Translations under genes and position numbers: made by a program | Shown: in pieces, positions 16,977 to 24,694 of the stretch | Numbering within the stretch: position 1 is the first letter of the stretch | Layout: every line of letters starts with the position of its first letter | The notes under the pieces: generated by a model | Databases searched by the model: none | The model's input: only the letters and a program-made list of their open reading frames with translations | Told to the model about the DNA's origin: nothing | Assembly (NCBI GenBank): GCA_022071975.1 | Contig: JAJVIO010000025.1 | Location: 720 to 34,596, forward strand | Source of the DNA: Planctomycetota bacterium | GTDB lineage: Bacteria; Planctomycetota; UBA8742; UBA2392 | Length of the DNA: 33,877 bases | Direction of reading: 5' to 3'

Positions 16977-17235
16977 TCACGCGAAAAAGCGAAGTCCGCG
17001 AAGGCATGTTTGCCGGGGCTGTTTGCGGCCTCGTCAAGTTACAGCCGCTCAACTGCAACTGCTGTTAACCACGAAGGGCCACGAAGGCTTCTTCTGCCCC
17101 CGGCAGTTCTTCGTGGTCCTTGGTGGTGCTTCGTGGTTGAACGCTTTTTTTGTTGTCTCAGTTTGCATGGGCCGGAGCGCCAGCCGCTTGGAGAACAGCC
17201 TTCGCGTGCTTCGCCCCCTTCGCTTCTTCGCGTGA
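16977..17235. repeat. Nested inverted repeats of the ACGAAG/CGCGAAG type
   Basis: The 281-base gap between the carbamoyltransferase and the aldehyde-dehydrogenase-like gene contains no gene that I can support. It is framed by an outer inverted pair: TCACGCGAAAAAGCGAAG...CGCGAAGGC at 16977-17005, against the complement at 17198-17235 (first 17 bases match at 16). Inside lies a second pair built on another word: AACCACGAAGGGCCACGAAGG at about 17067-17087, against cttcgtggtt-type words at 17109-17140. Both are made of short GAAG-containing words repeated every 9-10 bases. Confidence 0.75.
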
Positions 17236-17252
17236 AGTAGCGAGCAGGCCGC

Positions 17253-19274
17253 TTACTCTTCGCCTTGCAGCAGGCGGCGCATTGTGGGGTTCAGCACCAG
17301 CTTGAACGCGGCTTTCAGGCGTTTGCCGGTCTGTGTGCCGTACATGGCCTCGATCGCATCCATCATCGCGTAGGCCTTGTCGTCCGTGTACGGGAACCAG
17401 CCGACGCGCCTGCCGGCATCGTCACTGTGCACCACCAGCTTGGGGCGCAGCATGGCGTGCGGGCCGCACATGGTGCGCGGCGTTTCCGTGCCCAGCGGTG
17501 CACCGCCGCCCAATGCAGCGCCGGCCAGCAGCGGCTCATTGAACGCAACGCGCGACGCGGGCAGCGCTTCAAGCCGCGCCGTCAACTGGCGATCCGGCTT
17601 TCCCATCACCGTGATGTTGTTGGCGGGAAGCAGGCGCAGCAGCTTCAGCGCCTCTTCCGCCGGCGCTTCGGCGCGGTACAGCACGCAGCCCGGGCCCTCG
17701 AAGGCCTCGGTGGAAAGCTTGGCGGCAGCGTCCAGCGCCTCCACCACGGCAGCCTTCCAGTGGATCCAGCGACCGGGCGTCTCACCGGCGGGATAGGTGA
17801 CCCGAGCGCCCTTGGAAATGGCGTCCTCGACCAGCACCTGCGCGCGGCGCGGATTGAAGCTGTCATGGATGGTCGCGAGCTGCGCATGGTGGCTGTTCAT
17901 CGTGCGGATTGCGTCAATGAAACGCATCCTGAACTCGTCATAGATCGCCGCCTCCACCACGATGCGCTCCATGGCACCCTGGCGCAGGCCGCCCGAGGCG
18001 AACGCGCCGGATAACGCGGCCGTGATGGCGCGTTCGATATTGGCCGAGGCCAGCACAACCAGCATGTCCTTGGCGCGACGAATCACCTGCAACTCAGCGC
18101 CTGAGTGAACGCAACGGCGCGCCAGGCGCGAGGCCAGTTCATGGTCGCCCTCGAAAATCACCTTGTCGGCGCCCATTTCGGCCAGTACGCGGATGGTTTC
18201 GCTGTCGCCCCCCACCACCTGCACCAGGCCCTCCGGAAACTCAGCGCGCCGGAACAGCTTGCGCATGGTCTCGTTTACACGGGGGTGAACCTCGGCGCCG
18301 CACAGCACCACGGCGTTGCCCGTGGCCAGCGCGTCGATCGCCAGCGTCATCGGGAACGCGAACGGCGAGCGGGTGCCGTTTGCCAGCAGCACCACGCCGT
18401 AGGGTGACATGCGCACGCAGGCGCTCAGCCCCTGGTGTGTGGCGGGTGGTCCCGCGGAATGCTGTTCAACCAGCAGCGGCGGCACGACTTCATCCAGCGT
18501 GCGGAGCGCCTCGAGCACCGGCAGGTACTCGCCCGCCAGCGTCTCCACCATAGGGCGGCCGATCGCGGTGGCCATGGAAGGCACGTAGTCGCCGCGCTGT
18601 ACCACCATCTCGCCGCGCAGTTTCTCGAAGAACGGCAGGCGCTGCTCGAAGCGCAAGCCGGCCCATTCCAGTTGCGCGGCGCGCGCCTTCTCAAGCACAG
18701 AGCCGGCAACCTGGTTGGACTGCCCGGCCGGAAGCGCCGGCAACTCACCGCTCGCCGCGGCCACGGATGCCGCGAGCGACGCGTCGGGCGCTTCCTCGTC
18801 GCCGAACGGACCGACAATCTGCGCGCTTTCGCCCATGGCCTCGGCGACTTCCGACGCCCTGCGTTTCCAGTCGTCGCTGAGGGCGGGTACTTCGCGGGTT
18901 TCAAGGTCGTCGAACGCGTCAGCCTTGCGGGTGGCCATGGCTGTGGCGTCTTCGTCGTCGTCGTCCGAGGCTTTCTCGAAGAGTCGTGTCTGGTCGTTTG
19001 AGCCCGGCCTGTCCGGGGTGACGGCCACGTGTTCAACGCTTTCGCTGCCGGCGTCGCGCTGGGCCACGATGGTGTCGTGGTTTGAACCGGGCCGTTTGGT
19101 GTCCACGAAAACGCCGTGAACGCTTTCACCCGCTCCGGATGCCTCAGGCTGGTCGGGCAGTGCGGGCATCTCGCGGGTATCGAATTCCGAGCCGGGACGC
19201 TCGCTGTCCACGTAGTTGTGGACGACGCTCTCGCCGGCTTGTTCGTCCTTCGGATGATCTTCGTGCTCACTCAT
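17253..19274 (-). CDS. Aldehyde-dehydrogenase-fold protein lacking the catalytic Cys, with N-terminal RPGS repeats
   Basis: The 673 residues have two parts. Residues 1-140 are acidic and look disordered; three repeats of the form ESVxxxxVxxxRPGSxxxT occur at 15-33, 50-68 and 78-96, and DTREMPALPD (32-41) recurs as ETREVPALSD near 125-134. Residues about 190-673 follow the aldehyde dehydrogenase fold (FPMTLAIDALATGNAVVL, FPEGLVQVV, IERIVVEAAIYDEF-like segment). The catalytic centre is lost: GQxC is replaced by GLRQGAMER, with Gln432 at the Cys position, and the cofactor Lys (KPAE) is replaced in VLCGAEVHP. It therefore cannot act as a normal aldehyde dehydrogenase. ATG 19274 overlaps the end of the ATPase gene by 8 bases, so translation is coupled to the ABC system. 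A binding, scaffold or regulatory role is inferred. Confidence 0.85.
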   Translation of the reverse strand: MSEHEDHPKDEQAGESVVHNYVDSERPGSEFDTREMPALPDQPEASGAGESVHGVFVDTKRPGSNHDTIVAQRDAGSESVEHVAVTPDRPGSNDQTRLFEKASDDDDEDATAMATRKADAFDDLETREVPALSDDWKRRASEVAEAMGESAQIVGPFGDEEAPDASLAASVAAASGELPALPAGQSNQVAGSVLEKARAAQLEWAGLRFEQRLPFFEKLRGEMVVQRGDYVPSMATAIGRPMVETLAGEYLPVLEALRTLDEVVPPLLVEQHSAGPPATHQGLSACVRMSPYGVVLLANGTRSPFAFPMTLAIDALATGNAVVLCGAEVHPRVNETMRKLFRRAEFPEGLVQVVGGDSETIRVLAEMGADKVIFEGDHELASRLARRCVHSGAELQVIRRAKDMLVVLASANIERAITAALSGAFASGGLRQGAMERIVVEAAIYDEFRMRFIDAIRTMNSHHAQLATIHDSFNPRRAQVLVEDAISKGARVTYPAGETPGRWIHWKAAVVEALDAAAKLSTEAFEGPGCVLYRAEAPAEEALKLLRLLPANNITVMGKPDRQLTARLEALPASRVAFNEPLLAGAALGGGAPLGTETPRTMCGPHAMLRPKLVVHSDDAGRRVGWFPYTDDKAYAMMDAIEAMYGTQTGKRLKAAFKLVLNPTMRRLLQGEE

Positions 19275-20025
19275 GAGTGCCGATCACCGCCCGCATGCGC
19301 TCCATCACTTCGGCCGTCGGGCCGTCGTCCACGATCAGCCCGTCCACCAGGCGGATGATGCGATCCGTCCGTGCTGCCAGGTCGAGGTCGTGGGTCACCA
19401 CAACGATGGTCTGGTGCTCTTCTTTTACCAGTTTCTCGAAGATTGCGAAAACGTTGTCGGCGTTGCTGGTGTCCAGATTACCCGTGGGCTCGTCGCCAAG
19501 CACCACCAGGGGCTGGTTGGCGAGCGCCCGGGCAATTGCCACGCGCTGCTGCTCGCCGCCGGACAGCTTGCCTGGCGGCCGCTGGGTTTTGTCGCCGATG
19601 CCCAGGCGGGACAGCAGGTCGGTGGCACGTTCGACGGCGTCAGAGCGCCTGATGCCGCGCTTGAACATGGGCATCATCACGTTTTCCAGCGCGCTGAACT
19701 CGGGCATCAGGTAATGAAACTGGAAGATGAAGCCCAGGGTGCGGTTGCGCAGCTCGGCCAGTTCCAGGTCGTGCATGCCGCGGGTGTCGTGGCCGTCGAT
19801 CAGCACCTGGCCGCCGGTCGGGCGGTCCAGCGCCCCAAGCAGGTACATCAGTGTGGATTTGCCTGAGCCTGAGGGTCCGACGATGCTGCAGAACTCGCCC
19901 TGGCGGATGGTCAGGTTAAGGCCCTTCAGCACCAGGTTCGCGGTTTCGCCTTCGCCCAGCGTGCGGCTCAGATCGCGCAGCTCGATCACCGGTTTGCCGC
20001 GTTCGCGTTGGTTCAGCTCGATCAT
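19267..20025 (-). CDS. ABC transporter ATPase, LolD/MacB type
   Basis: This is the ATP-hydrolysing subunit driving the two permeases encoded just upstream. The 252 residues contain Walker A GPSGSGKST (50-58), a Q-loop at about 102 (FQFHYLMPEF), the signature LSGGEQQRVAIA (154-165), Walker B LVVLGDEP (173-180) and the switch histidine in VVVTHD (about 215). PSGSGKSTLMYLLGALDRPTGG and DEPTGNLD are typical of the LolD/MacB/FtsE-like family that works with FtsX-type permeases on lipoproteins or peptides rather than by classic import. The start ATG overlaps the permease stop by one base (TGATG). The 27 residues before the first strand are slightly longer than usual. The transported or extracted substrate is unknown. 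Confidence 0.93.
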   Translation of the reverse strand: MIELNQRERGKPVIELRDLSRTLGEGETANLVLKGLNLTIRQGEFCSIVGPSGSGKSTLMYLLGALDRPTGGQVLIDGHDTRGMHDLELAELRNRTLGFIFQFHYLMPEFSALENVMMPMFKRGIRRSDAVERATDLLSRLGIGDKTQRPPGKLSGGEQQRVAIARALANQPLVVLGDEPTGNLDTSNADNVFAIFEKLVKEEHQTIVVVTHDLDLAARTDRIIRLVDGLIVDDGPTAEVMERMRAVIGTHE

Positions 20026-21281
20026 CAGCTATGGCCCCGCAGGATCTCGACCGGGTCAAGCCTGCCGGCTTTCAGCGCCGGCAGCAGCGCCGCCAGCATC
20101 GAAACGCCGGCCGCCACGCCGCCCGCCAGCACGTAGTGCTTCGGCAGGTTGTTGACCAGCAGCGTCTCGGTGTCCACCACCGCGAGCCGCGGGATCGGTA
20201 TCGTGCCCAGCAGTTCCACTACATAATAGCCGAGGCTGCAGCCCACCGCGACTCCAAGCAGGCCGACCACCAGCCCAAGCCCCAGCCAGGCCAGGCTGAC
20301 CTCCAGGGCGCTGTAGCCCACGGCCTTCAGCAGGGCGATCGAGTTAAGCTTGTCCAGCACGGTCATCATCAGCACGTTGAGAATGCCGAAGCCGGCCACG
20401 ATCAGCACACCCACACTCACGATGTCGGTCAGCATGCGGTTGGTGTTCAGCAGCGAGATCACGTGGGTGTTGAACTCCTGCCACGAAATCGCGCGCTTGC
20501 CGGTCAGGGCCTCGATGCGCTCGGCCACTTCCAGCGCGTCGTCGAAATCATGCAGCCGCACGGCCACGCGGTTGACTTCACGGCCTCTGCCCATGATGCG
20601 CTGGGCTACGCTGAGCAGCGTGTAGGCCGAGCGAAGGTCGGTCAGGGTTACACCGGTATGAATCACCCCCACCACGCGCAGGGCGTGACGCTCGCCGGCA
20701 CTGAGGCGAACCGTCACGAAGTCGCCGCGCTTTGCCCCCAGCGTGTCGGCCAGGCCCTGGCCGAGGATCACACCGTCGCCCGAGGCGTACAGGTCCGTCA
20801 GCGTGCCCGAAACCAGGTCTTTCTCAAGGTCCACCACGCGCTGGTGCTGTTCGGGCACGATTCCGCTGAGGTCGGCACGGGCTTCACGGCCGCCGAACTG
20901 GAAAATGGCCGAGCCCACCATGGCGGGGGCCGCCGCGCGCACTTCGGGCATGGCGTGCAGGGCGGTCAGCAGTTCGGCGGGTTTCTCGATGCGCGGGGGC
21001 TGGTCCGGCGCCGGGGCTCTGGTGACGGTGACGATGCCGAGCTGATTGGACCAGTCGTCGGCCAGGCTGCCGCCACCGGCGGGGTCGTCGTAGACCATGA
21101 TCTGGGGGCTGGTCTCGATGGTGCGCATCACGAACTTGGTCTCGAAGCCCGCCATCACGCCGTTGACGGCCACCGTGATGATCACACCGCAAGCCACCGC
21201 GCCAACAGACACGGAAGTACGGAACAGGTCATGAGTAACCTGCCGCCGGATCAGCAGAAGCAACGCCCCAAGAACCCCCAT
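20025..21281 (-). CDS. ABC transporter permease, FtsX/MacB family (second copy)
   Basis: This 418-residue permease has the MacB/LolC plan. One N-terminal TM helix (about 22-45) is followed by a large periplasmic domain (about 50-270) and three C-terminal TM helices (about 285-310, 330-360, 375-400). The ending DPVEILRGHS is the family hallmark. The segment FETKFVMRTIETSPQIMVYD after TM1 aligns with FEEKFVTETIESSPHLTIYD in the neighbouring permease, so the two are paralogues and likely form a heterodimer, as LolC/LolE do. It starts at ATG 21281 without a recognisable Shine-Dalgarno, downstream of a 200-base repeat cassette; the ATPase gene overlaps its stop. Confidence 0.92.
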   Translation of the reverse strand: MGVLGALLLLIRRQVTHDLFRTSVSVGAVACGVIITVAVNGVMAGFETKFVMRTIETSPQIMVYDDPAGGGSLADDWSNQLGIVTVTRAPAPDQPPRIEKPAELLTALHAMPEVRAAAPAMVGSAIFQFGGREARADLSGIVPEQHQRVVDLEKDLVSGTLTDLYASGDGVILGQGLADTLGAKRGDFVTVRLSAGERHALRVVGVIHTGVTLTDLRSAYTLLSVAQRIMGRGREVNRVAVRLHDFDDALEVAERIEALTGKRAISWQEFNTHVISLLNTNRMLTDIVSVGVLIVAGFGILNVLMMTVLDKLNSIALLKAVGYSALEVSLAWLGLGLVVGLLGVAVGCSLGYYVVELLGTIPIPRLAVVDTETLLVNNLPKHYVLAGGVAAGVSMLAALLPALKAGRLDPVEILRGHS

Positions 21282-21314
21282 CGGCGCAAGCTACAAGCGG
21301 CCACAAGGCAGGAG

Positions 21315-21501
21315 AAGTGGCACGGCAGTAAGTGGCACGGCAGTAAGTGGCACGGCCTTCCAGGCCGTGGGTAGTGCCATGGCCTTCCCGACTGCGCGCA
21401 AGGCTACGTCGGGCGGGCAAGGCCATGGCCAACCACGCGCTGGCCTGCCCGACGTAGCCTCGGCGGAGTCGGGAAGCGCATGCCACTCTGCGCATGCCAC
21501 T
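21315..21501. repeat. Tandem and inverted repeat cassette inside the ABC operon
   Basis: The gap between the two permease genes (21282-21514) contains no gene. It holds, in order: a 15-base unit AAGTGGCACGGCAGT repeated 2.8 times (21315-21356); the hairpin CACGGCCT-tcc-AGGCCGTG (21351-21369); an outer inverted pair CTTCCCGACT (21384-21393) / AGTCGGGAAG (21467-21476); within that, a perfect 14-base pair AGGCTACGTCGGGC (21401-21414) / GCCCGACGTAGCCT (21447-21460); and GCGCATGCCACT twice (21476-21487, 21490-21501). The large nested structure could form a cruciform in DNA or a strong RNA hairpin in the operon mRNA. Confidence 0.85.
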
Positions 21502-21514
21502 GTCAGGCATGCTC

Positions 21515-22774
21515 CTACGCATGGCCGCGGAGGGTTACTACCGGGTCCATGCGGCCGGCTCTCATGGCTGGCAGTACTGAGGCTATGAGCGTGACTACCA
21601 GCGCCGCGGCACCTGCCCTTACGTACAGGTAGAAGGCGTTGTTCATGGTCAGGTGTTCGCTTTCGATCAAGCCTCGTTGCGGGATCGGCAGGCTGCCGAC
21701 GAACTCGGTCAAGTAATAGCCCAGCACGCAGCCTGTCAGCACCCCCACCGTGCCGATCACCATGCCCTCCAGCAGGAACACCAGGGTGATGTCACGGCCG
21801 GAATAGCCCATGGATTTGAGCATGGCGATTTCGGGCATCTTCTCCATCACCAGCATCACCAGCACATTCAGGATGCCGAAGGCCGCCACGATCATGATGC
21901 CGCTGGTGACCAGGTAGGTGATCACCTGCTGGATCACGAAAATCGACAGGAAGTTCGCGTTGGCCTCCTGCCAGCTTTCGGTGCGGTAGTGGATCATGGC
22001 CTCGATCCTGGCGGCCGTGTCGCGCGCGGCCTCGTAATCACGCAGGCGCACCACGATCTGGTTCACGTCGCGCCCCATGCCCAGCAACTGCTGCGCCACG
22101 CTGATCAGCGTGTAGGCGCGCGCGTAGTCAATGGTGGTCACGCCGGTCTTGAAGATGCCCACGATGCGCAGCGGCCGGGTGTCGCCATCGCGCAGCTTCA
22201 CGTTCACCGTGTCGCCCTTCTTCACGCCCAGCAGCTCGGCGATTCCGGCGCCCAGCAGCATGGCGCCGCCGGATGAGTATAAGTCGTAAATGCGGCCGTC
22301 CTCGATGTAGGTGTCGATGGCGTTGACGGCCTCCTGGTCCTCAGGCTCGATGCCCATCAGGTTCACGCCGCGCTCGCGAGAGCCGTAGCTGACGATCGCC
22401 GTGCCCACGGCGTTGAGCGCCGCCGCCTGCACCTCGGGCATGGCGCGGAGCATCTGCACGATCTCGGCGGGCTTCTTGATGCGGCGCAGGCGATCTCGCG
22501 GGCGGGCGCCCTCAACCACGGCCACGCCGTTGTGTTTTTCACTGAGCCACTGGGCGAACTCGTCGGGTACCTGGCGCTGCTCGTCGTAGATGGTGAGGTG
22601 CGGGCTGCTCTCGATGGTCTCTGTGACGAACTTTTCTTCAAAGCCGGTCATCAGGGCGCTGAGCATGACCATGAACATCACCCCCACAGCCACGCCCGCC
22701 ACGGATATCACGGTGCGGAACGTGTTGTGCAGCAGGTGCCTGCGCGCGATCAGGATCAGCGGGTAGAAGTCGAT
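21515..22774 (-). CDS. ABC transporter permease, FtsX/MacB family (first copy), probable ATC start
   Basis: This permease has the same plan as its neighbour: TM1 (about 20-42, TVISVAGVAVGVMFMVML), a periplasmic domain (about 45-270), three C-terminal TM helices and the ending DPVVTLRGHA. No ATG, GTG or TTG lies at a sensible place; the nearest in-frame ATG is over 300 bases upstream, deep in the adaptor gene. Taking ATC at 22774-22772 as start gives 419 residues against 418 for the paralogue, and puts DFYPLILIARR against GVLGALLLLIRR. AGGGAG lies 5 bases before that ATC. The gene overlaps the adaptor gene end by 19 bases. A CTG (22759-22757) overlapping the adaptor stop is the alternative start. 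Together with the second permease it should form the channel or extraction complex. Confidence 0.85.
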   Translation of the reverse strand: MDFYPLILIARRHLLHNTFRTVISVAGVAVGVMFMVMLSALMTGFEEKFVTETIESSPHLTIYDEQRQVPDEFAQWLSEKHNGVAVVEGARPRDRLRRIKKPAEIVQMLRAMPEVQAAALNAVGTAIVSYGSRERGVNLMGIEPEDQEAVNAIDTYIEDGRIYDLYSSGGAMLLGAGIAELLGVKKGDTVNVKLRDGDTRPLRIVGIFKTGVTTIDYARAYTLISVAQQLLGMGRDVNQIVVRLRDYEAARDTAARIEAMIHYRTESWQEANANFLSIFVIQQVITYLVTSGIMIVAAFGILNVLVMLVMEKMPEIAMLKSMGYSGRDITLVFLLEGMVIGTVGVLTGCVLGYYLTEFVGSLPIPQRGLIESEHLTMNNAFYLYVRAGAAALVVTLIASVLPAMRAGRMDPVVTLRGHA

Positions 22775-24024
22775 GGCTGCTCCCTGGGTTTCACCAGCGC
22801 GCCGTCGGACAGGCGGTTCAGTTCGCTGACGGCCACCTTGTCGCCATCCTTCAGCCCACTCAGCGCCTGGCAGGTACTGAAGTTGACCAGCCCCAGTGCC
22901 ACCTTCACCTCGCGCACGCGGTTGTCGTCGCCCACCACAAACACCGTGTTGTCGGTTGTCAGCGCCGGGCGCGGAAAGGTGATGGCGTTGGCCTCCTGCT
23001 TCACCACGATGCCCAACTCGGCCGTCATGCCCGACAACGGTCGCGCGGCCTGTTCGACCTCGATTCTGCCCAACAGTTTGCTGCCCTGCACTGGCACCCA
23101 CTGGGCGTTGCTGAACTCGACCTTGACCGTGAAGCCCTTGGTGGCGCGGTCGGCGTCGGGCAGGATCTCGTACACGCGGCCTTGCACCAGGGTGTTTTCA
23201 AAACCGGCAAGGCGGATTTTCACGGCGCGATCCACGGCCACGCGGCCGATGTCGTCTTCGTTAACCTCCGCCTCGATGATCAGCGTGCGCAGGTCTCCGA
23301 CCCTGGCAACCTCGGTGCCGGCAGGCGCGAACTCGCCCGGCTCAAGGGGAAGCGTCAGCAGCACGCCGTCGATGGGCGCGCGGATGATGTCGTCAAGCTC
23401 CTGCGCGTTGAGGGTGTCGAGCTCTGATTGAGCCCGGGTCTGCGCGGCCTGCAGGTCTTCCAGCACCTGGGCGTACTCCTGGGTGAGCTGGTGCAGTTGC
23501 TGCTCAGAGACGTCGGCGCGGGTCTTGGCCTGGTCGTAGGTGTCGCGCGAGATGCCGCCGGTATCCAGCTGCGCCTTCAGGCGCTGCTCGCGGGCGCGGT
23601 CGTTCTCGGCGTTGTTGCGGGCTTCGCCCACGCGCAGCTCGTAGGCTTTGCGGAAAGGACTTTCGGGCTGAAGCTGTTCGGTGACCCGCTTGATCTCGGC
23701 CTCGGCGGCCTGTTTGCGGGCGCCCAGCGTGGAGTCGCGCAGGCGCAGAATCGGCTCACCGGCATGTACTTCGTCGCCCTCCTTGAGCAGTTTGCCCGTG
23801 CGCGGCGAAGTGAACACTTCGGCGATTACGGCCGCGCGTTGGGCGCGCAGTACGCGGCGTTCGCGGGCCTCGACGCGGCCGGTGGCGTATACGGTTTCGA
23901 GTGCCTCGCCCTTCTGCACGGTGCGCACGTCGATCTCGACGGGCTTGAACAGCACGCTGACCACGGCGAACACGCCGAGCAGCAGGATGACCCCGAACAC
24001 CACCAATACGAATATGCGCTTCAC
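22756..24024 (-). CDS. Periplasmic adaptor (membrane fusion) protein, MacA/HlyD type
   Basis: Such adaptors link an inner-membrane ABC transporter to the periplasm or outer membrane. The 422 residues begin with MKRIFVLVVFGVILLLG, a signal anchor, then a beta/lipoyl half (VEARERRVLRAQRAAVIAEV, GDEVHAGEPILRL). A long helical hairpin with coiled-coil character follows (about 100-210, many Glu, Gln, Arg, Ala), then the second lipoyl half (APIDGVLLTLPLEPGEFAPAGTEVARV) and beta-barrel and membrane-proximal parts. The start is GTG 24024 with only a weak GGGAT Shine-Dalgarno, which lies within the arm of a perfect palindrome. It is first in the adaptor-permease-permease-ATPase-ALDH-like unit. No outer-membrane TolC-type gene lies nearby. 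Confidence 0.92.
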   Translation of the reverse strand: MKRIFVLVVFGVILLLGVFAVVSVLFKPVEIDVRTVQKGEALETVYATGRVEARERRVLRAQRAAVIAEVFTSPRTGKLLKEGDEVHAGEPILRLRDSTLGARKQAAEAEIKRVTEQLQPESPFRKAYELRVGEARNNAENDRAREQRLKAQLDTGGISRDTYDQAKTRADVSEQQLHQLTQEYAQVLEDLQAAQTRAQSELDTLNAQELDDIIRAPIDGVLLTLPLEPGEFAPAGTEVARVGDLRTLIIEAEVNEDDIGRVAVDRAVKIRLAGFENTLVQGRVYEILPDADRATKGFTVKVEFSNAQWVPVQGSKLLGRIEVEQAARPLSGMTAELGIVVKQEANAITFPRPALTTDNTVFVVGDDNRVREVKVALGLVNFSTCQALSGLKDGDKVAVSELNRLSDGALVKPREQPSTSTR

Positions 24025-24028
24025 GGCA

Positions 24029-24055
24029 AATCCCGGCTAAGAATCAGCCGGGATT
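24029..24055. promoter_or_regulatory. Perfect 10-bp palindrome overlapping the adaptor gene ribosome-binding region
   Basis: AATCCCGGCT (24029-24038) and AGCCGGGATT (24046-24055) are exact inverted copies separated by 7 bases. Read leftwards, the second arm ends 4 bases before the GTG start of the adaptor gene and includes its only Shine-Dalgarno-like bases. It could be a repressor operator, an RNA hairpin that hides the ribosome site, or a terminator for the GNAT gene 33 bases upstream; there is no U-run, which argues against the terminator. Confidence 0.6.
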
Positions 24056-24087
24056 ATGGCCACGGTTTGGCAAAGGGACAGTCCCAA

Positions 24088-24642
24088 TTACGCCTTGCGC
24101 CACTCGTCGCGCAGGACGCCCATCATCAGCAGGTCAACGTACTTGCCGTCCACGAAGATGGCCTGGCGCAACAGGCCTTCATCCTTGAAGCCGGCCGCCC
24201 GGTAGGCCCGGATGCCGCGCTCGTTGTCGGCGTTCACGCGCAAGTAGATGCGGTGCAGGTTCAACGTGTCGAAACCGTAGCGCAGCAGCGCGCCCGCGAC
24301 CTCACGCCCGAGGCCCTTGCCCCAGTGCTCCGGCCGGCCGATGAAGATGCCCCACTCGGCGTTGCGGTGGATCATGGAGATGCGGTGCAGGCCGGAGTTG
24401 CCCAGCGGCGCCTCTTCGCCCTTGAGGCCGAAGGTGAAGACGACGTCGGTCAGGCCGTCTGCGGTGGGCGGCTCGGAATGGCGCTCCATCCACTTGCGTT
24501 CGCCCTCTTCGCTGAAGGGGTAGCGGCCGATCAGCAGGTTGCGGCGGATACGCGGGTCCTGCAGTGCTTCGGTGAAGAACCCGGCGTCCTTGATGCTCGG
24601 CGCGCGGAACCACAATCGTTCTGATTCAAGGAAGGCTGTCAT
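24088..24642 (-). CDS. GNAT-family N-acetyltransferase, RimJ/RimL type
   Basis: A 184-residue acyl-CoA-dependent acetyltransferase. The sequence ESERLWFRAPSIKDAGFF is the usual RimJ/RimL-like first strand and helix. The acetyl-CoA loop is HWGKGLGREVAGALL (about 115-129), and the C-terminal part NLHRIYLRVNADNERGIRAYRAAGF is the conserved strand-helix-strand. The family acetylates N-terminal amines of ribosomal proteins, antibiotics or small metabolites; the substrate cannot be told. ATG 24642 follows GGAGA by 5 bases. It precedes the ABC unit on the same strand with a 63-base gap containing the palindrome; whether it shares a transcript is open. Confidence 0.9.
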   Translation of the reverse strand: MTAFLESERLWFRAPSIKDAGFFTEALQDPRIRRNLLIGRYPFSEEGERKWMERHSEPPTADGLTDVVFTFGLKGEEAPLGNSGLHRISMIHRNAEWGIFIGRPEHWGKGLGREVAGALLRYGFDTLNLHRIYLRVNADNERGIRAYRAAGFKDEGLLRQAIFVDGKYVDLLMMGVLRDEWRKA

Positions 24643-24694
24643 GGCGTCTCCGTTTCACAGGGCACAAACGGCTGCAGGTTTCAGCGCGCCTCGC

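Noticed and set aside
16977..17235. CRISPR array or insertion sequence
   Set aside because: The repeated words are short, inverted and irregularly spaced; there are no uniform spacers, Cas genes or transposase.
22775..23101. N-terminal extension of the first permease from an ATG at 23101
   Set aside because: The extra 109 residues overlap the adaptor gene, are Gly/Arg/Gln-rich and have no counterpart in the paralogous permease.
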